Shown: positions 15,569 to 23,575 of the stretch, piece after piece
Layout of the letters: each line of letters starts with the position of its first letter
Numbering within the stretch: the stretch's first letter is position 1
Source of the DNA: CALREJ01 sp964533375
GTDB lineage: Bacteria; Patescibacteriota; Gracilibacteria; Peribacterales; Peribacteraceae
NCBI GenBank assembly: GCA_964533375.1
Contig: CAZHLW010000002.1
Coordinates: 124,001 to 188,000 of the forward strand
DNA length: 64,000 nucleotides
Reading direction: 5' to 3'
Position numbers and translations under genes: made by a program
Notes under the pieces: generated by a model
Database searches by the model: none
Seen by the model: only the letters and a program-made list of their open reading frames with translations
What the model was told of the DNA's origin: nothing

Positions 15569-16402
15569 ATGAACTATTCACTGCGGGAACAACGTTTACT
15601 TGGAAAGACGTATAGCCAAGGCGACAAATCTCTTCCGGGCGAGATGCAGGAAGGAGATCCTGGCTTTGCTTTTGGTGATGTACCTATTGGATCGACGATA
15701 ACCGGCATAGGCGTCGACCGTACGGACAATATGATAAAAACAGGGCCGCATTCTGCAGAAAAAACATGGCATACAAATGGTGTCATCGATGGAAGGTTTT
15801 CAAGAGATAGCATCGAATCCACTGCCCCGATCGGCACCGTCATTCTGCCCACACAGAAAGAGATGCGACAGAGGTATGAGGAAGCACTCCGCCCCGACCG
15901 CCATTCCATGCATCAGATTCCGCTGGCACTTAACCAGATGTTTTATGCCGTAGGAATGTACGATGCTGAACGATCCCAGACAGGACCTGCTCAGGGGCCT
16001 GCTCACAATCCGTATGACCGCATGCGCGAATGGATGAATTTTGATGCTATGCCGAATGGATCATTCTTCACCTTTGACCGGAATCCCACTCCCGACAGCG
16101 ACAGCCAGGTCTGGCTGAAAAATATTGATGACTATTGTCTTCCTATCTGCACGTTTGAAGAGTGGTTCCGTGGATCGAAAGATATTTCTGTCGACCTGAA
16201 AAAGAATAAGAGTCACCCTGAATTTCAGGGTAGCGGCGTCCTCCTTTTGCACGCTATGAGCACAGAGGATTGGGACCGCGATATGGCTATTATGGAAAAG
16301 CAGAGAGCAGAAGAGAAACTCCCTACCGACACAGCCTATTTGAATGAACAGCGAGAAAAGATCGCGCAGTTCTGGGAACAGCGTAAAGAGAAAGCTCAAT
16401 AA
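15569..16402 (+). CDS. Hypothetical protein, 277 residues
   Basis: Not recognised. It has no signal peptide or membrane segment and is rich in charged and aromatic residues. Local features: SLPGEMQEGDPGFAFGDVP near residues 22-40, a central QIPLALNQMFYAVGMYDAER, a tryptophan-rich segment (CTFEEWFRG) and a long C-terminal charged helix (EKQRAEEKLPTDTAYLNEQR). The start at 15569 follows from a near-consensus promoter that overlaps the first in-frame ATG. It is transcribed divergently from secA and may share a transcript with the NUDIX gene 35 bp downstream. Confidence 0.65.
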   Translation: MNYSLREQRLLGKTYSQGDKSLPGEMQEGDPGFAFGDVPIGSTITGIGVDRTDNMIKTGPHSAEKTWHTNGVIDGRFSRDSIESTAPIGTVILPTQKEMRQRYEEALRPDRHSMHQIPLALNQMFYAVGMYDAERSQTGPAQGPAHNPYDRMREWMNFDAMPNGSFFTFDRNPTPDSDSQVWLKNIDDYCLPICTFEEWFRGSKDISVDLKKNKSHPEFQGSGVLLLHAMSTEDWDRDMAIMEKQRAEEKLPTDTAYLNEQREKIAQFWEQRKEKAQ

Positions 16403-16437
16403 GCGCACAGAGGTAAAAGCAGGAGTACTATGTCCGC

Positions 16438-16821
16438 ATGCGCCTTGGCTGCTGTGTCATCATCAGGAACTGCGATGGCAAATACCTGCTCCAATTCCGC
16501 GATGGCGCTGCGCCGGAAAACCCTCTGCTCTGGGATTTCTTTGGGGGCAGCAGAGAAAAGGGCGAAACGCCTGTTGAATGTGCCATCCGGGAAGTAGACG
16601 AGGAATTGGAATTGAAAGTGACGCCTGATGATCTGGAAAATCTGGGTGAATTCGAATGGCCCGGCCACAAAGACAATGCCATTCTCTGCAAAAAGACAAT
16701 GGAATGGGACGATATTCGTCTGCATGAGGGCGCAGGCTGCGCTTTCTTTACCCCTGAGGAAATTCTGCAGTTGCCGTCGGTTGCGTATGTGCCGGGGTTT
16801 GTGGAGCGGTATTTGATGTAA
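16438..16821 (+). CDS. NUDIX hydrolase
   Basis: 127 residues, one NUDIX domain. The NUDIX box reads GSREKGETPVECAIREVDEE with LEL, keeping the catalytic REVDEE; the usual terminal Gly is replaced by Glu. The preceding WDFFGGSREKGE is typical. NUDIX enzymes hydrolyse nucleoside diphosphates linked to another moiety; the substrate here is unknown. A TACTAT hexamer lies 6 nt before the ATG, so it may also be leaderless. Its stop codon (16819-16821) abuts the stop of the convergent tsaB gene with no intervening base. Confidence 0.88.
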   Translation: MRLGCCVIIRNCDGKYLLQFRDGAAPENPLLWDFFGGSREKGETPVECAIREVDEELELKVTPDDLENLGEFEWPGHKDNAILCKKTMEWDDIRLHEGAGCAFFTPEEILQLPSVAYVPGFVERYLM

Positions 16822-17469
16822 TCACCACCCTCTCCCGTACCATGGATGCAGTAAATCTTTGCTGTACGTTTGGGATGCCAGGAATGCGGGAAGAACAGCG
16901 CTGACAGGCAAAAGCGGCGCGGCATGCAGATGCAGTGCTGCAATCGCGGATTGGTGGTCGGGGATGAGTTCGCCGCTCCAGTGTGCGATTGAGGGATGAG
17001 ATTGAGGGATGAGAAGTGCATCAATGGGCACGAGTGTTGGTTCTTTCCATGGCGAATTCTCTACGCCAAAAGTTCGAGCAAATAATTCGGTTTTCTTTGT
17101 AGAGTGAAGCCATAAAAAACCTGATCGCCGATCTCCGGTCTCCGATCTCCTCGCATTATAGAGATCAGACAGATGAATCCCGCAAGCGGGGATCGAGAGT
17201 TGATCGGCCAGGACATTGGCGAGGGTGACTGCCATTCGTAAACTCGTAAATCCGCCCGGCCCGACAATACAGGCAATATGCGTAAGATCCTGGTAGGTCC
17301 AACCTGCCTTTTTGAGCGATTCTTCCAGCATAGGAAGAAGGCCACTATCGCCAATGCGATGGTCCACAGGCGTGTATACAACCGTTTCGTCCTCGGAAAC
17401 AAGCGCAAAACAGGCTTCTGCGTCGGTCGAGCTGTTATTGCTTGCAAAGTTAATAAAAACCGCTTTCAT
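16822..17469 (-). CDS. tsaB: tRNA threonylcarbamoyladenosine biosynthesis protein TsaB
   Basis: 215 residues, ASKHA fold. Together with TsaD and TsaE it transfers threonylcarbamoyl to A37 of ANN-decoding tRNAs. Seen: the FINFASNN opening, PMLEESLKKAGWTYQDLTHI, and the diagnostic IACIVGPGGFTSLRMAVTLANVL. ATG 17469 is supported by TACAAT 7 nt upstream. Odd: two short direct-repeat tracts are translated within it. A GATCTCC-type array gives about residues 105-116 (RRSETGDRRSG), and a GGGATGA-type array gives about residues 152-161 (LIPQSHPSIAH). Both lie in the C-terminal half, which is less conserved in TsaB. Confidence 0.88.
   Translation of the reverse strand: MKAVFINFASNNSSTDAEACFALVSEDETVVYTPVDHRIGDSGLLPMLEESLKKAGWTYQDLTHIACIVGPGGFTSLRMAVTLANVLADQLSIPACGIHLSDLYNARRSETGDRRSGFLWLHSTKKTELFARTFGVENSPWKEPTLVPIDALLIPQSHPSIAHWSGELIPDHQSAIAALHLHAAPLLPVSAVLPAFLASQTYSKDLLHPWYGRGW
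16987..17013 (+). repeat. GATTGAGGGATGA direct repeat inside tsaB
   Basis: Two adjacent 13-bp copies of ATTGAGGGATGAG, translated in the TsaB frame. Confidence 0.6.
17121..17153 (+). repeat. GATCTCC heptamer array inside tsaB
   Basis: Four 7-bp units GATCGCC, GATCTCC, GGTCTCC, GATCTCC. It is translated in TsaB and has the same period as the intergenic arrays but a different word. Confidence 0.7.
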
Positions 17470-17476
17470 AGGCCGT

Positions 17477-17482
17477 ATTGTA
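17477..17482 (-). promoter_or_regulatory. -10 box of tsaB, leaderless
   Basis: Minus-strand TACAAT, 7 nt before ATG 17469. It lies back to back with the divergent promoter at 17490. Confidence 0.5.
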
Positions 17483-17489
17483 GACCTAT

Positions 17490-17518
17490 TTGACAATATA
17501 TAGAAATGATTTTATTAT
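17490..17518 (+). promoter_or_regulatory. TTGACA-17-TATTAT promoter with leaderless start
   Basis: Consensus TTGACA (17490-17495), 17-bp spacer, TATTAT (17513-17518). ATG 17527 is 8 nt after the -10 box, where transcription should begin. Confidence 0.75.
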
Positions 17519-17526
17519 TATAACTC

Positions 17527-17925
17527 ATGTACAAAAAGGTATTCGAAAACTTGATGGCCCCTTATGTTCCTAAACCGCACAACATTGTGCCGGGTGAAAC
17601 GTCACAAGAGCTTATGCTTCGGCGTATTCTATGGGATACAATAGAACAATTGCGCACCACAGCGGATGGCGTGTTGGATTATGAAGGCAATGCGATTTTT
17701 GAGCCCATCATTACAGCATTTAAGCAATTTGAAAGTGATGCAGTCCCGGGTGTCAAAAAGTATCGTCTGCAGTGTATATTGACCATCGCAGCTGTTATGC
17801 AAAATCAGCCCGAGCCTCAGCCTGCGCACCAGCCACTCTATGCCGAACAGACCAACTCTATCGGTCATCATTCCAACGCACCAGCGGGCGGGCGTATTGA
17901 AGGAGTGCCTGCAGGCACTATCTAA
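17527..17925 (+). CDS. Hypothetical protein overlapping the following glycosyltransferase
   Basis: 132 residues, no family recognised. The first 90 residues are predicted helical (SQELMLRRILWDTIEQLRTT, PIITAFKQFESDAVPGVKKY); the tail is proline/glycine-rich. A strong promoter places transcription directly at its ATG. Its last 86 bp overlap the glycosyltransferase start (17840) in another frame, suggesting translational coupling or a recent 3' extension. Confidence 0.6.
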   Translation: MYKKVFENLMAPYVPKPHNIVPGETSQELMLRRILWDTIEQLRTTADGVLDYEGNAIFEPIITAFKQFESDAVPGVKKYRLQCILTIAAVMQNQPEPQPAHQPLYAEQTNSIGHHSNAPAGGRIEGVPAGTI

Positions 17926-18715
17926 ACAAACTATCGCGGATCAGCTTGAGGTAATTGTGGTCAGCGACGGACACGATAGTGACACCGTTTTGCTGTTTGA
18001 TGACACCAGCAAATGGCCGATGCCGGTGCGCTTTTTCGAAATAGAAAAAAGCCAGCAGGGAGTCGCCCGGAATTACGGCGTACAGAAAGCGAGCGCGCCT
18101 ATGACGCTTTTTATCGGTGATGATATTTTCCTGGCTCCTGACGCTTGCGAAAAACATCTCAAGGCACATTCCCATAACCCATTACCCATAACCCATAACC
18201 TAAAAGCAGTCCTCGGTTTCACCACCTGGGATCCCTCATTAGAGATCACTCCGGCCATGACCTGGCTCGAAAAAACAGGCTGGCAGTTTGGGTATTCCAT
18301 GCTCACAAAGTATCAACATGCATTCATTCCCGCAGAGATGCAGGAACGCTTTACCTACACCAGCAATATCAGCGTACCGACGGAGATCGCAAAAAAGTTT
18401 CCGTTCCGGACCGATGTCACGCTCTACGGATGGGAAGATATTTTGTGGGGGCAGGAGCTGAAGAAAGCAGGCATTCCGCTCTACTACGAACCCGATGCAA
18501 CGGCGTTGCACCATCATGTTGTGTCACTGGATGATTCGCTGGCGCGTATTGAGACATTGGGACAATCGTTGATGCACCTCACGAAAGTCGCTCCTGATCT
18601 TGGCCGCAAACCGACAGGGCTTAAATTGCTTGCCTATAAGCTGATCGCGCTCACTCCAACTATGCGCGGGCGGCATTACAGAGCGTTTTTGGCAGGCGTA
18701 CGGCAAGGGGAATAA
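17840..18715 (+). CDS. Family 2 glycosyltransferase
   Basis: 291 residues, GT-A fold. Seen: PTLSVIIPTHQRAGVLKECL at the N-terminus, VIVVSDGHDSDT, SQQGVARNYGVQKA, the DxD-like LFIGDDIFLAP (about residue 93), and GWEDILWGQEL (the ED acceptor-base motif). GT2 enzymes transfer sugars from nucleotide donors to glycan, lipid or protein acceptors; specificity is unknown. There is no membrane segment. Odd: residues about 111-121 (HSHNPLPITHN) are encoded by a CCCATAA heptamer array lying directly between the DxD core and the acceptor domain. The start overlaps the upstream gene. Confidence 0.85.
   Translation: MPNRPTLSVIIPTHQRAGVLKECLQALSKQTIADQLEVIVVSDGHDSDTVLLFDDTSKWPMPVRFFEIEKSQQGVARNYGVQKASAPMTLFIGDDIFLAPDACEKHLKAHSHNPLPITHNLKAVLGFTTWDPSLEITPAMTWLEKTGWQFGYSMLTKYQHAFIPAEMQERFTYTSNISVPTEIAKKFPFRTDVTLYGWEDILWGQELKKAGIPLYYEPDATALHHHVVSLDDSLARIETLGQSLMHLTKVAPDLGRKPTGLKLLAYKLIALTPTMRGRHYRAFLAGVRQGE
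18171..18203 (+). repeat. CCCATAA heptamer array inside the glycosyltransferase gene
   Basis: Four units (CCCATAA, CCCATTA, CCCATAA, CCCATAA), translated in frame. Same word as intergenic arrays at 3136, 20183 and 42621. Confidence 0.8.
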
Positions 18716-18717
18716 AC

Positions 18718-18746
18718 TTGCCAACTTTCCTCAACATCCGTATACT
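18718..18746 (+). promoter_or_regulatory. Promoter of nusA
   Basis: TTGCCA (18718-18723), 17-bp spacer, TATACT (18741-18746). It gives a leader of about 100 nt before ATG 18857, containing the hairpin at 18808-18835. Confidence 0.6.
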
Positions 18747-18807
18747 GTAGTCACGAATTAAGTATTTCACTATTCCGTAGCATCGGAATGGTGGTTTTCC
18801 CCTACCC

Positions 18808-18835
18808 GTCACTTCTCGACTACGCTCGAAGTGAC
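18808..18835 (+). repeat. Hairpin in the nusA leader, REP-like
   Basis: GTCACTTC...GAAGTGAC, an 8-bp perfect stem around TCGACTACGCTC. The loop resembles the CTTCGACTACGCTC words of repetitive extragenic palindromes. It could affect nusA expression or simply be a dispersed repeat. Confidence 0.5.
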
Positions 18836-18856
18836 TTAGATTTTCCCCCTTCTATC

Positions 18857-20131
18857 ATGAGAGCTTCATTCATAGCCGCCATCAACCAAATCTGTTCCGA
18901 AAAGAACGTGTCGCCGGACCAGGTTCTCGAAGCCGTGAAACAGGCTATTGCAACCGCGTACCGCAAAGATTACGGGAACAAAGAAATGGAAATCCGTGTC
19001 GAGATCGAGGAAGGTTTGGAGATGCCCCGCATCCTTTTGATTAAAGAAGTTGTTGAGGAAGTCGAGAACGAAAACTTCGAAATGAAGTTTGACGACGCCA
19101 AGCGCATCAAGCGCGATGTTGAGGTTGGTGATGAAGTCGAAATTGATGTCACCCCTGTGGAGTACGGACGCATCGCAGCACAGGCCGCCAAGCAGGTGAT
19201 CCTCCAGAAACTGCAGGAGGCAGAACGCATGAGTTTGTACGAGAAGTTCAAAGATCGTGAGAACGAACTGCTCACGGCGACTGTCACAAAGGTTGATCCG
19301 AACTGGGTCACGCTTGAAATTGAAGGTATGACTGTCTCCCTCCCGTGGAGAGAGCAGATCCCCGGCGAGCACTACTACACCGGTAAGCGCATCCGCGTGT
19401 ACCTGGAAAAAGTCGAACTCACGGGCAAAGGACCGCAGCTCAAAATCAGCCGTACGCACGCACAGCTCGTGAAGAAACTGCTCGAGCTCGAAATTCCGGA
19501 AGTACGGAATGGTGACGTCGAAATCCGCGGTATCGCCCGCGACGCAGGTTTCCGCAGCAAGGTTGCAGTCAGCTCCAAAGACCCGCGCATCGATCCGATC
19601 GGTGCCTGTGTCGGACAGAAGGGTGTGCGTATTCAGGCCGTGATGGAAGAGATCAACGGTGAGCGTGTGGACATGCTTGAGTGGAATGACGACGCGATCA
19701 AACTGATCTCCACCGCCCTCCAGCCCGCAGCCATCAGTGCAGTGATTATTGTGAACGGCACCGAGCAGGTCGACGACATGGGCCGCCGCATCAAGAAGCG
19801 CGCAGCAGTCTTCGTGGAAGAAGCACAGCGCCCGATGGCGATCGGAAAGAAAGGCCAGAACATCAGACTCGCAACCGACCTGACAGGCTTCGAACTCGAC
19901 ATGTACAACTACGAGGAATTGCCAGCCTTCAAGGCTAAGCTCTCGTCCCTGCGTGACGGCACCGAAATGCTGCAGCCGGAAACGATTGAAGAGACGAACG
20001 CAGAGGCTATCGAAGAGCTGCAGGACAAAGTCGAAGTGGTCCCGGCTGTAGAGATTGATGCAGAACCCAGCGCATCCCTCACTCCCGATGCCGATCAGCC
20101 GATGGCAGGGGAAGGGGCTGTGGCTGCGTAA
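18857..20131 (+). CDS. nusA: Transcription termination/antitermination factor NusA
   Basis: 424 residues from ATG 18857. NusA binds RNA polymerase and RNA to modulate pausing, termination and antitermination. Seen: an N-terminal domain (FIAAINQICSEKNVSPDQVL, AIATAYRKDYGN), S1 domain around 130-200 (ELLTATVTKVDPNWVTLEIE), and KH domains with IDPIGACVGQKGVRIQAVME, GERVDMLEWNDD and the second GxxG (AIGKKGQNIRLATDLTGFEL). An acidic tail of about 60 residues replaces the acidic repeats of E. coli NusA. In many bacteria nusA is followed by infB and rbfA; here it is followed by a repeat hairpin and an exonuclease gene, so the usual operon is broken. Confidence 0.96.
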   Translation: MRASFIAAINQICSEKNVSPDQVLEAVKQAIATAYRKDYGNKEMEIRVEIEEGLEMPRILLIKEVVEEVENENFEMKFDDAKRIKRDVEVGDEVEIDVTPVEYGRIAAQAAKQVILQKLQEAERMSLYEKFKDRENELLTATVTKVDPNWVTLEIEGMTVSLPWREQIPGEHYYTGKRIRVYLEKVELTGKGPQLKISRTHAQLVKKLLELEIPEVRNGDVEIRGIARDAGFRSKVAVSSKDPRIDPIGACVGQKGVRIQAVMEEINGERVDMLEWNDDAIKLISTALQPAAISAVIIVNGTEQVDDMGRRIKKRAAVFVEEAQRPMAIGKKGQNIRLATDLTGFELDMYNYEELPAFKAKLSSLRDGTEMLQPETIEETNAEAIEELQDKVEVVPAVEIDAEPSASLTPDADQPMAGEGAVAA

Positions 20132-20137
20132 GCAAAC

Positions 20138-20215
20138 GGGTTATGAGTTATGGGAATATGGGTTATGGGGCTCCTTGTAGATTCCCATAACCCATAACTG
20201 ATTTCCCATAACCAA
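20138..20215 (+). repeat. Inverted pair of GGTTATG/CCATAAC heptamer arrays
   Basis: The left arm at 20138-20170 (GGTTATGAGTTATGGG and on) and the right arm at 20183-20215 (CCCATAACCCATAAC and on) can pair over about 30 bp around a 12-nt loop. It directly follows the nusA stop and could act as its terminator, although no T-run follows. Confidence 0.8.
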
Positions 20216-20234
20216 TATCTGCTATCCTCTCTCT

Positions 20235-22511
20235 ATGAAGCTACCGCCTTTTTCCTTCACAGTGCTCGATACCGAGACCACGGGCTTCGTGCCGAAAGTG
20301 CACCATGTGATTGAATTTGCATCGATGAAGTGTGAAGGCGGGGAAGTGGTGGATACCTTCGAGCAGCTCCTGAGCGTGAAAGAGGAAATCCCTCCGCACA
20401 TTCAGATCCTCACGCGCATCTTTCCTGAGGATATAAAAGACAAGCCGCAGTTTGAGGAAAAACTGGAGGAGATCCGCGAACACATTGGCGAAGACACATT
20501 GCTTGTGGGACAGAATCTTGGCTTCGATATCGGGATGATCCGCGGCGAAGGAATCGATCTCTCGGCGCGCCCGTGGATTGATACCTCGATGCTCGCATCG
20601 CTCGTGTTCCCGGAGTTCCGCAGCTACTCGCTGGCGTACATGAGCACGACGCTCACATTGAACCACTCGCCTGCGCACCGCGCTCTGGGCGATGTCCGCG
20701 CAACACTCGAACTGCTTGCAACAATCTGGGAGAAACTCTGTGAACTGAGCCCCGACGAACTCGCGTTTGCGAGAGACATGCTCGGACGTACAGGTTCCGG
20801 GTACGCAAAACTCTTTGATGCGGTCGAGGCCGGAAAAGGAGCGACGTGGATTACGAAGAAGAAGCATGCCGATACTAGTGCAGAGAAAAAAACGCTCGTG
20901 ATTGCGAAGCCTGCAGCCGGCACCGTGCAGCTGTACGAAGAAGGCCTCCACCCGGACGGGCTCCAGGAAATCATCAATGGAGCGCTGCAGGCGGAGGGCA
21001 CCACGTGGATCGCCGTGAAAAATCTGGAGGCACAGCTCAAGCGCATTTGCATTGGCGATGATGTGACCGTCATTCACCCCGCACATCTCCTTCTGAATCC
21101 CGCTGCGGAAGCAGCGCTGCTCGCACAGCCGACCATGACGTCGGACGAAGCATTGCTCGCCATGAAACTCCGCTGGTTTGCGCCGCGCACCAGAAATGAC
21201 TTCGCCCTTCATGGACTTGAGAAAGATATCTGGAACGGCAAGCTCGCGTGCACGGAGCAAGCTGATGCCTACACATCGCAGTTCAAGAAAACATCGAAAG
21301 TATTTTTGCTCGACCATCGTCAGCTTCTCGCATTCCTGGCCGATCCCGCGCACGCCGCGCACGGCGCACTCACGAAAGACGCCCACATTATTATTGATGA
21401 CGCCTCCATGCTGGAGGACACCGCCACGAAAGCCTACGGCCACGAGTGCAGCATTGATGACCTGCGCGCTGCATCGAACGGTGATGACGGCCTTACCAGC
21501 CTGACCGATCTCCTGAGTCTCTGGGTCGAAAAAATCCGCCACGGCGAAGACATTCATTTCATCACGAAGAACGATCTCGATACGCCGGAAACCAAAGGGC
21601 TGCGTGCACAGGTGGGGGACATGCTGGCCGGAAGTGACCTGCCCGAAAAAACGCGCCAGATCCTGCTGGAACTCGCCGCACTCCTGGAGCCCTCCCTGCT
21701 CTCCGAAAACATCGTGTGGGCCGAAAGCCGCATTAACGGCAGCCTGTATCTGAACGCCGCTCCCGAATACGTCGACCGCTTCCTGGACCGCTATCTGTAC
21801 GACATCTACGCCACCACGTTGATTGTTCCCTGTGGCTGTACAGAAACTGTGGTGGAAGTGGTGCCACCGAAGCGCACCATTCTTTCGACTATCGATGACC
21901 GCAGGCAGAGCTGCCCCGTCACTGTTACTTTCCCCGATGATCTCTCGACCGGCACGTTCCTGAAAGATCCGCTGCCCGGCAAAACCATTCTCCTCGCCGG
22001 TAGCAAGCGCGTGATCGAACAACTCTACATTCAGCACACGCAGGAGCTGGAGAAGAAAAATGTGACACTGATCTGCCAGGGGCTCTCTGGCGGACAGAAC
22101 CGCATGGAGTCGGAATTCCTGGCGAGTGAAGGCACCACGATCATGATCCTGACACCGTGGATGTACGAGGGATCGGAACTGCCGGAGGGCTCCGTCGACC
22201 GACTGATTCTGGAAGCACTGCCATTCGATCATCCGAACCACCCGGTCTTCGGAAAGCGCAAAGATCATCACCGTAATTCCTTTGAAGGCTACGCACTACC
22301 CCGTGTGGAATGCCGTGGCTTCCGCTTGCTGCGTACGTTCTGCAGGCAGCGCAAAGCTGGCGGGGAGATGATGGTGCTGGATAAGAGACTGAAGGAGAAA
22401 GCGTATGGAAAACGGGTGATCCGATATCTGGAGCAGTTTGGCGGAGAGGATGATGTGCCTGCAAAAGAAGTGACGACGAAAAAGGAGACGGATCAGTTGA
22501 AGTTGTTCTAA
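20235..22511 (+). CDS. DEDDh exonuclease fused to a degenerate DinG/XPD-type helicase domain
   Basis: 758 residues. Residues 1-170 form a DnaQ-like 3'-5' exonuclease with the four motifs FTVLDTETTG, GQNLGFDIGMI, YSLAYMSTTL and HRALGDV (Asp-Glu, Asp, His, Asp all present). Residues about 220-750 follow the DinG/XPD plan: a central AHIIIDDASMLED in place of a DEAH box, and C-terminal GKTILLAGSKRVIEQL plus ILTPWMYEGSELPEGSVDRL, matching motifs V-VI. No Walker A (GxGKT) is found ahead of these, so ATP hydrolysis is doubtful. Family knowledge: some Firmicute DinG proteins are exonuclease-helicase fusions in which the exonuclease is the active part. A DNA repair/processing role is inferred. Confidence 0.8.
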   Translation: MKLPPFSFTVLDTETTGFVPKVHHVIEFASMKCEGGEVVDTFEQLLSVKEEIPPHIQILTRIFPEDIKDKPQFEEKLEEIREHIGEDTLLVGQNLGFDIGMIRGEGIDLSARPWIDTSMLASLVFPEFRSYSLAYMSTTLTLNHSPAHRALGDVRATLELLATIWEKLCELSPDELAFARDMLGRTGSGYAKLFDAVEAGKGATWITKKKHADTSAEKKTLVIAKPAAGTVQLYEEGLHPDGLQEIINGALQAEGTTWIAVKNLEAQLKRICIGDDVTVIHPAHLLLNPAAEAALLAQPTMTSDEALLAMKLRWFAPRTRNDFALHGLEKDIWNGKLACTEQADAYTSQFKKTSKVFLLDHRQLLAFLADPAHAAHGALTKDAHIIIDDASMLEDTATKAYGHECSIDDLRAASNGDDGLTSLTDLLSLWVEKIRHGEDIHFITKNDLDTPETKGLRAQVGDMLAGSDLPEKTRQILLELAALLEPSLLSENIVWAESRINGSLYLNAAPEYVDRFLDRYLYDIYATTLIVPCGCTETVVEVVPPKRTILSTIDDRRQSCPVTVTFPDDLSTGTFLKDPLPGKTILLAGSKRVIEQLYIQHTQELEKKNVTLICQGLSGGQNRMESEFLASEGTTIMILTPWMYEGSELPEGSVDRLILEALPFDHPNHPVFGKRKDHHRNSFEGYALPRVECRGFRLLRTFCRQRKAGGEMMVLDKRLKEKAYGKRVIRYLEQFGGEDDVPAKEVTTKKETDQLKLF

Positions 22512-22514
22512 GTC

Positions 22515-23099
22515 TTAAGCAGCGTCCTTCTTTTGGTACACACAACTAAATTCCCGCCACGGATCATTTGTTTTGAATACAATATCGGTTGGAACAACCA
22601 CTTTTTCAAGATGATCGCGGATAAGCTTAAGAACAACATGCGTACGATGCGGATCCTGCTCCAAAGATTTTTCGGTTGGAGGCATTTCCGTTTCCAAAAT
22701 CAGTAATCCATCTGTTTTAAGATTTCTTTGGATTGCTGCCACCACAACATCAAGCGGATTCTGATGTGTTTGCTTCTCAAGATTACTGAAATACGCCACT
22801 TGCCAAGGATTCGGACTAAACCATGTCAGGGCATCGTACTGGGTATCATCTATCTCATCGGCGGTCATTCCCCGAAAGACCAAACCTTCTTTTATAAAAT
22901 CTTCGGGCTTCTGTAAATCCAAACCATCAACGAAGAGTGTTTCTTCTATTCGTAGAACCTTACGAACTTTCGACAGTGTATTCCAATGCAACCATCGGAT
23001 TTGTGCCTCCTGAAGACCACCCTTCTTCTTTGCAAGATCCTCGTCGGGATTTTTGGGGTTCACCCAATCAATGCCTGCGCCTATATCGAGAATACGCAT
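22515..23099 (-). CDS. Putative SAM-dependent methyltransferase-like protein
   Basis: 194 residues. The N-terminus MRILDIGAGIDWVNP fits motif I of a Rossmann methyltransferase, though the usual third glycine is replaced by Asp. Later segments (DALTWFSPNPWQVAYF in motif IV position, IQRNLKTDGLLILETEMPP in motif V/VI position) fit the fold order. Substrate unknown; an alternative is a non-catalytic Rossmann protein. It converges with the exonuclease gene with a 3-bp gap. Confidence 0.5.
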   Translation of the reverse strand: MRILDIGAGIDWVNPKNPDEDLAKKKGGLQEAQIRWLHWNTLSKVRKVLRIEETLFVDGLDLQKPEDFIKEGLVFRGMTADEIDDTQYDALTWFSPNPWQVAYFSNLEKQTHQNPLDVVVAAIQRNLKTDGLLILETEMPPTEKSLEQDPHRTHVVLKLIRDHLEKVVVPTDIVFKTNDPWREFSCVYQKKDAA

Positions 23100-23151
23100 A
23101 GTAAAACATAATCACATTATTTGTGTTATTTGTAAATACAGCTAGTTATTC

Positions 23152-23484
23152 TTACTTCGTCGACTTCACCGACGGCAAACACGGAATATTATTATCCTCG
23201 CCAATGTCATTACATCCCGGCGGCGTTTCACACTGTGTGGCGCGGCCGTTGGTATACAGAATATAGCGCGGCTTGTTGTCGCTGCACTGCACCTGGCAGG
23301 TCCACGGATCATTCACCGTACCGTTGAATGCAAAATCGACTTCAATAGGGTCTCCAACGCACGCAGTCAACTCCGCAGGGGGTGCGGGGGGTGCCGGCAC
23401 GTAGGAGCGCGGGAAGAGGCTCTGGACACCTACAATCACAAGGATAACGGCACAGACGATGGTGATGATGCGGTCGAGTTTCAT
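23152..23484 (-). CDS. Small secreted or membrane-anchored cysteine-rich protein
   Basis: 110 residues: a hydrophobic N-terminal segment (IITIVCAVILVIVGVQSLF) acting as signal or anchor, a proline spacer (PAPPAPPAE), then a short outer domain with six cysteines (AELTACVG, TCQVQC, QCETPPGC, IPCLP), probably disulfide-linked outside the membrane. No family recognised. A TGCTACTAT box lies 7 nt before the ATG. Confidence 0.6.
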   Translation of the reverse strand: MKLDRIITIVCAVILVIVGVQSLFPRSYVPAPPAPPAELTACVGDPIEVDFAFNGTVNDPWTCQVQCSDNKPRYILYTNGRATQCETPPGCNDIGEDNNIPCLPSVKSTK

Positions 23485-23491
23485 AAGTTCA

Positions 23492-23500
23492 ATAGTAGCA
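23492..23500 (-). promoter_or_regulatory. Extended -10 promoter, leaderless small secreted protein
   Basis: Minus-strand TGC-TACTAT (TACTAT at 23497-23492), 7 nt before ATG 23484. Confidence 0.5.
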
Positions 23501-23507
23501 AAAAACC

Positions 23508-23575
23508 AAAGGTCTAGGAAAAGGATAAGGTTACGGATTCGTTTCCCTTATCCTTAACCTTATCCTCGACCTTTA
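23508..23575 (+). repeat. Inverted pair of AAGGATA/TATCCTT arrays
   Basis: The left arm AAAGGTCTAGGAAAAGGATA with AGGTTA (23508-23533) pairs with the right arm CCTTATCCTTAACCTTATCC with TCGACCTTTA (23546-23575). The TAA stop of the sugar transferase (23573-23575 on the minus strand) lies in the right arm. Confidence 0.8.

Noticed and set aside
17527..17925. Dismissing the 17527 gene because it overlaps the glycosyltransferase
   Set aside because: A TTGACA-17-TATTAT promoter ends exactly before its ATG, so the gene was kept despite the overlap.
20241..22271. 676-codon minus-strand frame opposite the exonuclease fusion
   Set aside because: Cys/His/Arg-rich shadow with no domain; the plus-strand frame carries intact DEDDh motifs.
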